Position numbers and translations under genes: made by a program. The notes beneath the pieces are model-generated. The model did no database searches and had not been told where the DNA came from. It saw nothing but the letters and a program-made list of their open reading frames with translations. Below, one piece after another: positions 47,218 through 57,843 of a DNA stretch of 64,000 bases (positions are counted from its first letter, which is position 1; each line of letters opens with the position of its first letter). Source of the DNA: Pontederia crassipes (lineage: Eukaryota; Streptophyta; Magnoliopsida; Commelinales; Pontederiaceae); the NCBI GenBank assembly GCA_030549335.1, contig CM060186.1, forward strand, positions 26,210,689-26,274,688. Reading direction: 5' to 3'.

Positions 47218-48392
47218 GGATAAATTACACGAATGGTCCCCCAACTTTGAGTGGATTTCCAACTGGTCCCCCAACTTCAATTTATAACCAGAACGTCCCT
47301 CATCTTTTATTTTCTTGCACGATTAGTTCTCTTGACCGGTGATAGTGGGTTTTCCGGTTGCCTTGCATACGTCAGTCATTTCTCTCTCATCCACGTCATT
47401 TAAGTCATCCACATCATTTAACGCTCCAAATCAGGTAAATTACACGGATCATCCCCCAACTTTGAATCGATTTCTAAATAATCCCCCAACTTTGATATTA
47501 TTACACGATTCATCCACTTGGCCGGTAAGAAACAGTCTCCCGATTATCTTGCGACGTGGCATAATAAAATATAATAAAAAACTTTAATTAGCTGACATAA
47601 CACAATAAAAATTATTATAAAAATTTCATGACGCGGACGAGCTGGCAGAGGAGGGCTGTCGGCCCCCCTCTCCAAGCTTGCCCTTTGGCGAGCTGGCATA
47701 GAGGTCGTCGACCCCTGTCTCCAAGCTCGCCCACTGACGAGCTTCGCACAAGCAGCGCTCTTATCATTTTTATTTTTTTATAGTCTCTCAACTTTGAGTC
47801 GTTTAGGATCATCGACAAGTTCGCGAGGGGGCTTTGATGCCCCTTGTGCGAAGCTCGCTAGTGGACAAGCTTGGAGAGGGGGTCGGCACCCCCTATGCCA
47901 ACTCGTCAAAGGGCGAGCTTAGAGAGGGGGGCCGACACTCCCCCTCTGTCAGCTCATCCATGTTCTTAAATTTTTATAATATTTTTTATTGTGTGATGTT
48001 AGCTAGTTAAAATTTTTTATTATATTTTATTATGCCACATCGTAAGATAATCGGGAGACTATTTCTTACCGGTCAAGTGAATGAATCGTGTAATAATATC
48101 AAAGCTGGGGGACTATTTAGAAATTGATTCAAAGTTGGGGGACGATCCGTGTAATTTTTCTAATTTGGAGCGTTAAATGATGTGGATGACTTAAATGACG
48201 TGGATGAGAGATAAACGGCTGACGTGTCGGCCACGTATGCAAGACAACCGAGAAACCCACTATCACTAGTCAAGAGGACTATAAATTGATTCAAAGAAAA
48301 TAAAAGATGATGGACGTTCTGGTTATAAATTGAAGTTGGGTGACCAGTAAAAAATCGACTCAAAGTTGGGGGGTCATTCCTGTAATTTACCC
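47218..48392. mobile_element. Fold-back MULE with perfect 9-bp TSD
   Basis: The 1175-bp element is nearly all inverted repeat. It starts GGATAAATTACACGAATGG, and its right end reversed is GGGTAAATTACAGGAATGA. The repeat continues for about 400 bp per arm, with several cccccaactttga units and the paired tcatccacgtcatttaa blocks. A GC-rich centre (47630-47945) with agctcgcc / ggcgagct pairs is also palindromic. The TSD tagcttcta is perfect at 47209-47217 and 48393-48401. It encodes nothing and would form a long hairpin if transcribed. Confidence 0.9.
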
Positions 48393-48733
48393 TAGCTTCT
48401 AAGATTGGATAGATAAGTAAACTAGTTTCTCATGGGACGACAACTTATACTCTTCACTTTATTACTTGAGCGATTAGTGTACTTGCTAGCTATTTTCACA
48501 TCAGGCATGATTGTGGAAAGATGTCGCAATTCAAGTGCGGGATGACATCTTTTTGGCGTTTATTGTATGATCTTTTTTTACATTAGATAATGTATTTTAT
48601 ATTATTTTAAAATTACTAACATCTATAATATTTTTAAGAAGCAAATTAGTTTCATCCATATTTTAATTTGGGGATGATCTGGAGGGCTTTTGAGGAGGTG
48701 GCTGAAAATGCCTTAGAAATTAGCTATATAAAG

Positions 48734-49967
48734 TAGTAGTAACAATAATAATAATAAATATGATTAATAATCAAAGTAGTTAATATCGGGATCTTATAGA
48801 AGAGGTCCGCAAGATCGAATGTCACGAGATCAGATCGAGAATTGTAAGATCTTATCTATATATTTAAAAAATAATTTAATATATAAAATTATATTTAAAT
48901 ATTTTTTAATAAATTTATAATAATTCATATTATATATAATATTAACTTAACTATTATCCTCTTAAGATTTCCGACACATGTATACATATATTTACTTATG
49001 TAATAATAATTTAATATGAATTACAAAAAAATATAATAATATGTTTAATATGGAGTATAATCATATAAAATAACTTTTCATATAAATTGATATTATAATT
49101 TTTAAAAATAACTTTAAAATTTTAATTATAATCAATCATCAACTTCTTCTTAATTTTGTTTCTCTAAAAATCATGTTTCACTTGGTCAAAATAAAAAAAT
49201 GAAAATAAATTGCAAAAATAAAAAAATAGAGCAATGTTGGTGGGTACGCTCCTAATCTCTATATCCTACAATCCTATGGAAATGATCTCAAATGTGAAAT
49301 GAGATCATAAACTCTAGGTAGATCATAAGATTGTGCGATCTTATGATCAAGATCGCGATCATGATAACTATGTTAATAATGCATTGCATTCTCGATTTTT
49401 TCAAATTTCATGCCAATATAAGGCTTGACCACTATTTTGTATATTATGTTAGGCACATGCAAATGAATGGTAACAAAATTAAAATAGTTAAAGTAAATAA
49501 ATTTATTTAACTTGAGTCATCTCCAAATTCTTGTTGGTAGTAGTAGCAATTCTTAACATCGATTTCACATGGAGCCATGGCAGTAGTTGACCAAAACAAA
49601 GTAGAAATTACACATTCATGAATTTGAGAAGAACTCGATAATGTATTAGTAGCCATCCAAAGTTATCTTTTACCATTAGACTTTGCAATTTTGTACCTCT
49701 TTAGATTTGTGCTAAATTCAAACTTTGCTGATTGGAATACCATGCAACCATGCATCCAGACAATAGCTTTTTTCACGTGAATGTCGACCAAAATTCTTAT
49801 TCATGTATATGTATTTGTAATTTACCTATCAAATACGCCCCACAACGTAATCTTGGCAGGAAAGAAGGGTCACAATTATACTAGGAAGAAAATTCTCTTA
49901 TGTACTTTTCTGTCAAATATTTATAACCTTAGCATAATTTGTGTATATGTATTTGTAACAAAATACA
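48734..49967. other. AT-rich spacer with a possible small inverted-repeat element
   Basis: Segments at 48778-48860 (gggatcttatag..gatcagatcg) and 49310-49374 (gatcataagattgtgcgatctta..gatcgcgatcatgataacta) are imperfect inverted repeats rich in GATC. A MITE of about 0.6 kb is possible, but I see no clean TSD. No gene is recognised. Confidence 0.35.
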
Positions 49968-50530
49968 CACTACAAGAAAAAGGCTGATTACAGATGATTT
50001 TGACCGTCTGTAATTGGCCCAAAACCGTCGGAAATTATAATTTTCGATGATTTTTTGAACGGAATCGATGCGTCGAAAAAACGGTCGTTGTAAATCAATT
50101 TTCGACGGTTGGAAAAAATCGTCGGAAGTATCGACGGTTGTAACCGTCCCAAAAGTCCGGCGGTCCCAACCGTCGAAAGTTTTCGACGGCCGCAACTGTC
50201 GAAACTTTCGACAGTCGTGCAACCGTCGAAACTTTCGACGGTCAAAACCGTTGAAACTTTCGATGGTTGTCGCAACCCGCCGAAACTTTCGACGGTAGTC
50301 GCAACCTGTCGAAACTTTCGACGGTCACAAACCGTCGAAAGTTTTGGCGATCGTCGCAACCGTCGAACTTTCGACGATCGCAACCGTCGTAAAGAATTTT
50401 TTAAAAATAAAAAAATAGCAACCTGCCAGATCCGGCAGGCAGCGACCAAATCCTGCGGCTGGCTGCCAGATCTGGCCTGCAGCCGCCAAATCCAGCGGTT
50501 AGACGGCCGATCCGGCCTCCCGCGGCCGAT
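49968..50530. mobile_element. CACTA left-end fragment (CCGTCGAAA family)
   Basis: It starts CACTACAAGAAAAAGGCTG at 49968. Subterminal palindromes of CGAAACTTTCGACGGT type run from 50030 to 50395, followed by an A-rich stretch and a GC-rich block (50420-50530) with gatccggcaggc units. The layout is the mirror of 1-949. It stops abruptly near 50530, next to a decayed LTR. No right end is present. Confidence 0.85.
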
Positions 50531-50589
50531 CCGTGTACATATTTGTAGCTTCTTGCTAAATTGTAACAATAAACATATTTGAAGCCCCT

Positions 50590-51071
50590 TACTATCCTAT
50601 CTCAAAAAGCAATCCTAACAACTTTGGTCTAGACATATCCTTCATCTAGATAAATTCTTTTGATTGGACATAATAGAAGTATTTGCTTTGTGGTTGCCAA
50701 ATGCCACAATTTTAAGGCAATTTGCTCAATGTTTTACCAAATGGGGCTCGATTTATGAGTTGTCACCCCACACTTAAGGTAAAATGCATTAAAATTATGA
50801 AATTAATTCATGTTAATAATAGAAAATCTTGATGACAAAGTCTTTGGAGGAGTAGTAAGCCGCTCTCCCCTAATGTCATGCTATTATGGGTGCTACATTT
50901 ATGGTGTATATCATAGAGGATAAGCTCCGAATGCGCACTTTTTTAGGTGCATGAATTATATAAACACAATTGGTAAAACCTATGCTAAGTGTAAAAGTTG
51001 CTTAAAAATGAAAATTATAAGAAAAGTAAGATACTTGGGCACGTCAAAAATAGTGCAAAGCATTCGTGACA
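50590..51071 (-). repeat. Decayed LTR related to the young chromovirus
   Basis: The order of blocks follows the 542-bp LTR: tctagac, then atgccaca, gttg(c/t)caccccac, tttg..gaggagtag(t)aagc, tctcccct, gtgcac/gcgcacttttt, aggtgca, cttgggcacgtc and a final gtgaca. Identity is only about 60-65 percent and richer in A/T, as expected for old, methylation-decayed DNA. No internal region is attached, so it is probably a solo LTR. Confidence 0.65.
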
Positions 51072-51462
51072 CACACTAGAGAGAAGAGAACTTGCAAACA
51101 CTAGAGTGGAGAGAGTTCTAGAATTTTCACATGAGAGAACTTGCAGGTTTTCTCATAATTAGGAAGACTGTTCTATCCATAAAGGAGGAGCAGAACAAGA
51201 AGGGCAAGTTCGGATCGGATAGCAAAGCAATCAAACTGTTTCCTTCTAATAAAGAGGCGTAAAAAATCGAACAATGGGGACTAAGTCGGATGAGCGGTGT
51301 TGTGGATTGGAGCCATGTTATGTCCCATACATCCATTTTTAATTCACATATGTAGAGAGAGTTTAATGAGAATATTATACATTTTCCGTAACATGAGACT
51401 GTAAGTTTTTAGTATCTTTTATTAGTTACAAGTTAAAAGGTCTTTAATACATATAATTATAT
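51072..51462. other. Spacer left of the large MULE, no gene seen
   Basis: AG-rich (51075-51130), then AT-rich. It ends in the 9-bp TSD taattatat (51454-51462). Confidence 0.6.
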
Positions 51463-51599
51463 GGATATAATGGGGTAGGAACCCTCCCCCATTCGCGTCC
51501 GTCGGATCCTTTGTAATGGGGATTCGACGGGTGTGGTTTTTTTGGATAGTTTAGGGCATTAAACCGATTTTTTTTTGCTCTGGTTTTTTTTCTCGATTT

Positions 51600-52060
51600 T
51601 TTTGCCCATTCATTTTTGTGTTGGGGCGACCTCGAGTGACCTATCTCGCCCGGCATCACCGTCGCCTGCCGTCTCGCCCGACATCACCGTCTCCGCGATC
51701 GTTCCCCCGACATCACCGTTGCCCGATATCGCCCTCACCCGAGATCGCCTCGCCCGGCATCGCCGTCGCTTGAGATCGCCCGTGCCCTAGCGTGCCGCCC
51801 AAGATCGCCCTCACCCGGCATCGCCGTCGTGCCCTAACGTTTCAGTCACCGTCGCCCGAGATCGCACATCCGCGCTGTCACGTTGCCACCCGAGATCGCA
51901 CGTCCACGTCGTCACGTTGCCGCCCGAGATCGCCCGTCCGCGCCGAGGTGTATCCGCGAGTTCGTCACACCGACATCGACGGCGTCTGCCTTCTTCGTTG
52001 TCATCGCTCTGAGGTTGCAAATGTGGTGATCTTATTGACTTATTCTTTCTGTTAAATTCA
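51600..52060 (+). other. GC-rich left block of the large MULE
   Basis: Repeated gcccgagatcgcc(c) and gcccgacatcacc units in tandem give open, Pro/Ser/Arg-rich frames (51575-51790, 51792-52055). No protein family is recognised. Confidence 0.45.
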
Positions 52061-54318
52061 TCTGACACCAATGTTTACTCATGACAGAATTTATTCACAA
52101 TTTTTCTTTAGTATGTCATTCATGATTACATTTGGTAGATGCCAAACATTCTTAGTTGCAGAATTGTTCTTGCATTATTATTTTGCTTTTTCTAGGGCAT
52201 GTTCTTGCACTATTATAGGAAGTAGGGCTGAGCAAAGTTGGGACCGGGTCCGAGTTCTGACGGACCCGGTTCCGACCCGGTTTTAACCGGGATTTTAGAA
52301 CTTTAGACCTGGTACTGGTCCCGAACCCGGTCGGTACCGGGTCCGGGTCTGACCCGGCAAAACCGGGACCGGGTTTGGATCGGGAATTCTTACTTTGAAG
52401 ACATCAGACTTATTTTTTGAAGAAATAAACAGGTAGTTATTAAAATATAAAGACAACATTCTAAATTGATCAAAGTTATCAAGTTTACATGTTCAACATC
52501 ATACAATATCAAAACATTTAAGACACACATCATATGAAATAAATTACATCCATGTCCAATCCAGCATCATAATTCATAAGAAATAAATTTAAGACACCTC
52601 AACAACAACAACAACAACAAATTTAAGACACATCATTCTAAATAAATTTACATGCACAGCAGCACAGTGGGCAGTGGCACAATTTGAATACATCTTCTAA
52701 ACAGAATCAAATAAAGAGTTTAGAGCACATATTTAAATTGAGAGATAGAAGATTGGCACAGTTTGAGTACATCTTCTCTAGTCAACCTGCAATGCATCAC
52801 ATGACAGAATGTCATAACAGAATTACAGTTTAAATGAACACATATGCATTACAGTTTAAATCAACCTGCAATGCATCTCTTCACAAAATTATAGTTTCAC
52901 AATGCAAGAAACTAAACGTAATATCAGTATGACTTGAGATTCTTGGAACAAAAAAAATTCCAGGAAAACACTATATTTATTATCTAGAGGAAATCATTGT
53001 CTTCATTTTCTACCAAGAGCCAAGGAAGAGAGACACTAAACACACTTTTGTATTGAGTTTCTTGAAACAAATGAGATGACTTGCAGATGCTAAGAAATCT
53101 GATAAAAAAAATTCATTAGACACCTGACACTTATCTCACATGGCACAATTTTTTTTTTAAAGATATTAGTTGACAAAGACTTGAATCTACTAAGAATTAA
53201 TATGCCAATATAAAATATTAATTGATCAAGTATATCTTCTAATACATCCAATATAGGGTATTTTAGGGTTCTAAACACCCTAATATCAAATAACAAAAAA
53301 ACCCAAATAAAAGTAAAACTAGCTATAAGGAAATCTCTGATGAGCTCCTAATTAAACTAAGACCCACAACTAAAAACCAACTATTAGGACAAAGGGCTCA
53401 TAATTCTATTTTTGTCCTAGATCACTAGTGCACATTACATGTCACTTTACAGAAGTGGTTGTTAAACACCCTATTCTATCTAAATACATGTAGCTAATAG
53501 AAAGAAGCCAAAAGCTTTCAGTTGCAACAATAGTCCAAAAAACAATGGTACAGAAATCACATGTCTACATAGTTCTCCATTAAGCATAACCAACAAGTAT
53601 ATAATTAAAACATTTGCATAACATTTGTTTTTTAAAGGACATAGCATTTACCTTAACAACTTGAAATATGAAACATGGAATCAGTGAATGAGGTTCTTTA
53701 TGCATGAACTAATACATGGAATCAGTGGATACTAATCATGAAATATGATTCTTTATGCATGAACTAATACATGAAGCATAATCAAATGAATCAACATACG
53801 TTTTGCAAACAAACATTGGACAGATGTGCATGCCTTCTTCAGTTAATTGTCTGTTATCATTTTATCTAACGATGAACTTGAGGGTCCAACCAAGGTGTTC
53901 TCAGTAGCTTCTGCACAATAAAAAAAAGTGTCAATGAAATTGTCATAATTAAAGAGTTAAACAATATGTAAATAGAATAATATAACTTTAACCTATAATT
54001 ATATTGTTTGTGAGCTCGAATTGATCAAAATCTTATTCAACTTTAAAATATGGTGATGATAGCCAACTTTGTGTGCACACTAGAGCTTCTGCCATTTTTG
54101 GCGATAAAGAACTCCTAAAGAAATCAAGGATGCGTCCTCCGTTGCTAAATACAAACTCTGAAGGAACTGTAGAGACTGGAATGACCAAAACATCATGTGC
54201 CATTAGAGAGAGCACTCTATACTTTGTGGAATTGACCTTCCACCAATTTAGGATATCAAAATTCTCATCGCCCTCACAAGGTTCCATCAAATATCTTTCA
54301 ATTTCAAATTTGTTATCG

Positions 54319-54495
54319 GTATTTTTTTTTCCTTTTGTAGTCTACTCCATTGATGAATCCTTGTTGTCTTCTCATCAACATTTACATTTTTAGCACCAAC
54401 TGTAGAATTTGTATTCTCCATTTGAGAAGTTGAACCATTATTGATTTCATGTGCATAGTAGTCATACAAACGACTCATGCTATCTTGAATCTTCG
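54319..54495. repeat. 177-bp direct repeat, copy 1 (flanks the SINE)
   Basis: Coding sequence of the hAT gene. It is repeated at 54620-54796 with three substitutions and one difference in the T-run. It ends exactly where the SINE begins. Confidence 0.9.
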
Positions 54496-54619
54496 GTGTT
54501 AGGCCCCGACAGCCAGCGTAAAATCCTGTCGAATCTTATGAACATGGATCAACGAATATGGCATCGTATGATCCATGTAGCCGACCCCCTAGTGGGATAA
54601 GGCTTTGTTGTTGTTGTTG
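54496..54619 (+). mobile_element. TTG-tailed SINE-like insert
   Basis: 124 bp beginning gtgttaggccccgacagcc, with a gtagccgacccc...gtgggataaggc segment and a tail of four to five TTG units. That 3' end is characteristic of TTG-tailed plant SINEs (TS-like). The tRNA-like 5' half is not seen, so it is probably 5'-truncated. Confidence 0.7.
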
Positions 54620-54796
54620 TATTCTTTTTTTCCTTTTGTAGTCTACTCCATTGATGAATCCTTGTTGTCTTTTCATCAACATTTACATTTTTAGCACCAA
54701 CTGTAGAATTTGTATTCTCCATTTAAGAAGTTGAACCATTATTGATCTCATGTGCATAGTAGTCATACAAACGACTCATGCTATCTTGAATCTTCG
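54620..54796. repeat. 177-bp direct repeat, copy 2 (flanks the SINE)
   Basis: It starts directly after the TTG tail. It differs from copy 1 at tctt(t/c)tcatc, cattt(a/g)agaag and gat(c/t)tcatg. The a/g change makes a stop (TAA) in the minus-strand hAT frame. Confidence 0.9.
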
Positions 54797-57700
54797 TAAC
54801 AACCATAGTAGCTATGGATGAATCATAAAGATCTGTATAGTTCCATTCAACATAGCCAAGTTTATATCTAGGATCTAATATGACAGCAATAAGTATCAAT
54901 GGATAAATATTTTCAGGTTTTCCCTAATACTTATCGTATTTAGATATCATGTCGCAAGCCATCTTTTGCAAGTCCGCATCATGGCCATTACTCCACTTTG
55001 CAATTTGAGATTGAACAGACATAATCTCATGAAAGAAAACACAATAAGTCACAAATAATGAGCCAGATAAGTTGCATGTTGCATCATAAAATAGTTTTAA
55101 AAACATCACAAAATTTCGAACATTTTCCCAATCTTCTACCGTTGGTGGCACACAATTATTCTCTTTGAAGTGTAATTGGTATCCCCTATCTTCTTCATTC
55201 AACCTCTCAAATACTTTTTGAAAATTTTCAACCCGTTCCAACATTAAATAGGTTGAATTCCATCGAGTTGGCACATCCATAATGACACTATATTGGCTGC
55301 TAATTTTTTCCTCTTGTATAAATTTTTTGAATTTTCCAAATCGTGCCGGAGATGATCTCACATAGCGAACAGCCTCACGAATTGATACAATTGTTGATTT
55401 CATATCATGCAAACCGTCTTTGACTACAAGATTCAATGTATGTGCACAACATCTGATGTGAAGAAGTCACCATTACGTGTCAAACCTTTCCAACTATTGA
55501 GTCTCCTTTTCAAATAACCAATAGCTTTATCATTTGCCGAAGCATTATCAACGGTGATGGTGAATACATTTTCAATCTCCCATGCTAATAAATACTTCTC
55601 AACAACTTTAGCAATGTCCTCGCCCTTATGATCTTCAATTGGACAAATATTAAGAACTCTTGTGTAAAACTCAATCTTCATCAATGAAATGCGCTGTGAG
55701 ACACATATAATATAATTTCTGACAAGATGTCCAAGTGTGGTTAGGCAAATACGTGAAGAACACTTCTTAAAAAGTGCCTTGAGTTTATCCATTTCATCAA
55801 GATATAATTGATAGCAATCTCTAGCAATAGTAAATCTTGAAGGAATCATGAATCTAGCTTCCAAGCATTTTGAATACTTACGAAAACCAGCACCTTCTAC
55901 ATCTCTAAAAGCTTGTTCATCGCATATTACAAACTCAGCCAAGGCTCTTCTACAATCTTCATAGTTATATGAATGAGGGACTAATGATTTGGCTGCTCCT
56001 TGTAAGCTTTGTGCCAACATCTTTTGTCCCTTCACTTCACTTCTATGCGGAAACTTTTTGCATCTTTTTAAATGCTTAAATAAACCAGTGGTGCCATGCT
56101 TGTTAGGGTCTGTATCAAAGTCATTTTTACAATATTTGCACCTTGCTCTAGCTTCATGATCTGAAATAAACTTTTCAAAATGATTCCAAGCTTCAGATTT
56201 ATTTTTACTAGGCCTTCTCTTAAGTATTTCTATTTGATTGGAAGTATCATTAGTTCCTTCTACAGGGTCTGGATTAGATTGTGCAGACTCGATGATGATA
56301 TCAGCTGTATTAGGATGAGACCCAATATCAGTCATTGCATTATCCTCCATTTGAAAAATTGGTATGCTGACTTTGTGTCTTTGCAAAAACAAACACACAA
56401 ATAATTAAAACGGTGATGTATATAAATGTATCTCATGAGTTAATGTATACAAAATTAATGAGTTAGTGGGTTGATTATAGAGAAATAGTTACTATTTAAT
56501 AGTACTACTTTCTAATCAGTCCACTAACTTCTTTCTCATGTGTTACTCATTAGGTTCGTTTCTTTTACTTTTATACATTACCAATGACATCAAACTATCA
56601 AAGGAATACTAATGTTGCATAAATAAAAATAACATTTTAGCAGCACATTGATTCACGCTGACAGCATTGATTAAAAATAACATTGATTATTAACACATAG
56701 CACATTGATTTAGTACAATTGCACAGAGAGCATACATGGATTCACGAATAGCACAATCAACGAGATTCAACACAATAGCACACCACAATAGCACAAACAA
56801 CAAGATTCAACACAATATTACAATAGCACATTTATTCATGAATGAAAAGCGAAACTCAGCATACATGGCGAGAGCGATAGAGCAAATTGATTCAATACAA
56901 AAGCACAATCCGGCGAAAGTTCGGTAGAGAGCCAAAGAGCGTACCTGAGAACATCGTCGACTTTTATCTGTTGAAGAGGGGCGGCAGGCTGGCAGCGGCG
57001 AGTGCGACGACAAGACAATTGATTCAGCCACTGAGGAAGAGGAAGATGGACAGTCATCATTCATGAATCATGAGAAATCAGAGGTTAAGCATTCACGACC
57101 TTGCGCAGAGAGAAGGAGAAGATGAGAAAGAGAGAGAAAATTAGAGGGAGAGACTAGAGAGAACCTGTCAAGGGGGCGACATGCGACAGCAACAGAGCGA
57201 CGGACACAGCAATTAACGGCAACACAGCGGCGACTGCAGCACAATGGATCGGCGCCAGCCCTGCAACAAAGTGGATTGAGCCACTGAGGTGCGGAAGAAG
57301 AGAGAGATGAGAGATCAACTGCTCACGACATTGCACAGAGAGGGCCGAGGGGAACCGGGATTGGGAAAAGAGCGAGAAGAGGAGAAAGAGAAAAGGTGAG
57401 GAAGAGAGAACCTTTGACGACGACAACACCGGTGACGGCGATGGGCAACACCACAGCGGCGAAGGGCAACACCACGGCGGCGAAGGGCAACACCATGGCG
57501 GCGAGTCAGCGACGGCGAACTCAGCCCTAGAACATCGCCCGTCTCCACACGATGGCGACTGTCGACCACGAACTTAGGGATTTTGATTTTGTTACTTCGG
57601 TCGGGTTAACGGGTATGGGTCGCAGGTCGTGGGTCGGGTTAATGAAAATATGTTATATATAACCGGGTCCGGTCCGGATCGGGTTTTTACTCAGTGAACC

Positions 57701-57843
57701 CGGTCTTGGCCCGGAACCCGGTGGGTTTCCTACGGAACGAACCCGGTCCCGTCCCGGATACAATCCGGGCCGAGTTTTTTCCTCGGTTTTCTGGGCCAGT
57801 GCGGACCGGGTCGACCCGGTCCGTGCTCAGCTGTAATAGGAAG

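Larger units (their letters stand above)
45205..48508 (+). mobile_element. Insertion in the CACTA element, probably a solo LTR (Tat-like Ty3/gypsy)
   Basis: The boundaries are set by loss and return of CACTA homology. Inside are a palindrome-rich zone (45440-46160), then a TATA box ctataaaaag (46398-46407) followed by a transcript-leader-like stretch, and long AT-rich sequence to the end. No protein domain is present, which fits a solo LTR. Arrays of cacggccgtg-type palindromes are known to me from LTRs of plant Tat-lineage gypsy elements, so I infer that lineage. A clean TG...CA end and TSD could not be identified. Without the nested MULE it is about 2.1 kb. Confidence 0.5.
42357..48733 (+). 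mobile_element. CACTA element (GACGCTAA family), right end missing, interrupted by a 3.3-kb insertion
   Basis: It starts CACTATAAGAAAGTGCC at 42357 and has GACGCTAA-type subterminal repeats (42380-42920 and 43400-43660) around a TA/TG microsatellite. It carries plus-strand genes homologous to those of the element at 3291. The homology stops at about 45204 and resumes at about 48509 (from the ttcaagtgcgggatgacatct block), so 45205-48508 is a later insertion. CACTA homology ends for good near 48733, with no right terminus and therefore no TSD. Confidence 0.8.
44242..48733 (+). pseudogene. Decayed TNPA-like gene of the 42357 CACTA, start codon lost
   Basis: Exon by exon it parallels the minus-strand gene at 3960-6314. 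Exon 1 (44242-44320) reads IVTQGRASCASRSSERSFPMSDV against MVTRGHASGGSCSSKRPLPMSDA, with ATA in place of ATG. Further exons lie at about 44388-44490, 44550-44650, 44708-44790 and 44848-45058, and a last exon begins at about 45135. An in-frame TAA at about 45001 follows SSSA. The last exon is cut at about 45204 by the 3.3-kb insertion and continues at about 48509-48733 (an FEEVAENALEI-like stretch). It is non-functional. Confidence 0.7.
54033..56398 (-). pseudogene. hAT transposase (BED finger, RNase H-like, hAT dimerisation), disrupted
   Basis: The N-terminal frame (56398-55433; start 56398 or 56350) has a BED zinc finger, SEAWNHFEKF...CKYC...LFKHLKRC. The next frame (to 54924) has VPTRWNSTYLMLERV and the LFYDATCNLSGSL helix. 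The C-terminus (54290-54033) is the dimerisation domain, ILNWWKVNSTKYRVLSLMAHDVLVIPVS. Damage is of four kinds. A one-base loss near 55462 shifts the frame just before the RCCAH-type motif. A TAG at 54926-54924 replaces the Trp of KYWGKP. A SINE with a 177-bp duplication lies at 54319-54796. A frame change falls in the T-run near 54325. It was a cut-and-paste transposase and is now dead. Confidence 0.9.
52223..57835 (-). mobile_element. hAT transposon with perfect 8-bp TSD
   Basis: The left end TAGGGCTGAGC and the reversed right end TACAGCTGAGC carry CCGGGTC-rich subterminal zones (52245-52375, 57600-57830). The 8-bp TSD ataggaag is perfect at 52215-52222 and 57836-57843, the hAT hallmark. 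The minus strand carries a broken hAT transposase (54033-56398) and upstream of it a GC-rich leader zone (56930-57560). Length is 5613 bp. It is inserted inside the large MULE. Confidence 0.93.

Noticed and set aside
54496-54796. Assembly duplication as the cause of the SINE-flanking repeats
   Set aside because: The copies differ at three positions and the SINE sits exactly at the junction, which a simple assembly stutter would not give; long reads would still be the proof.
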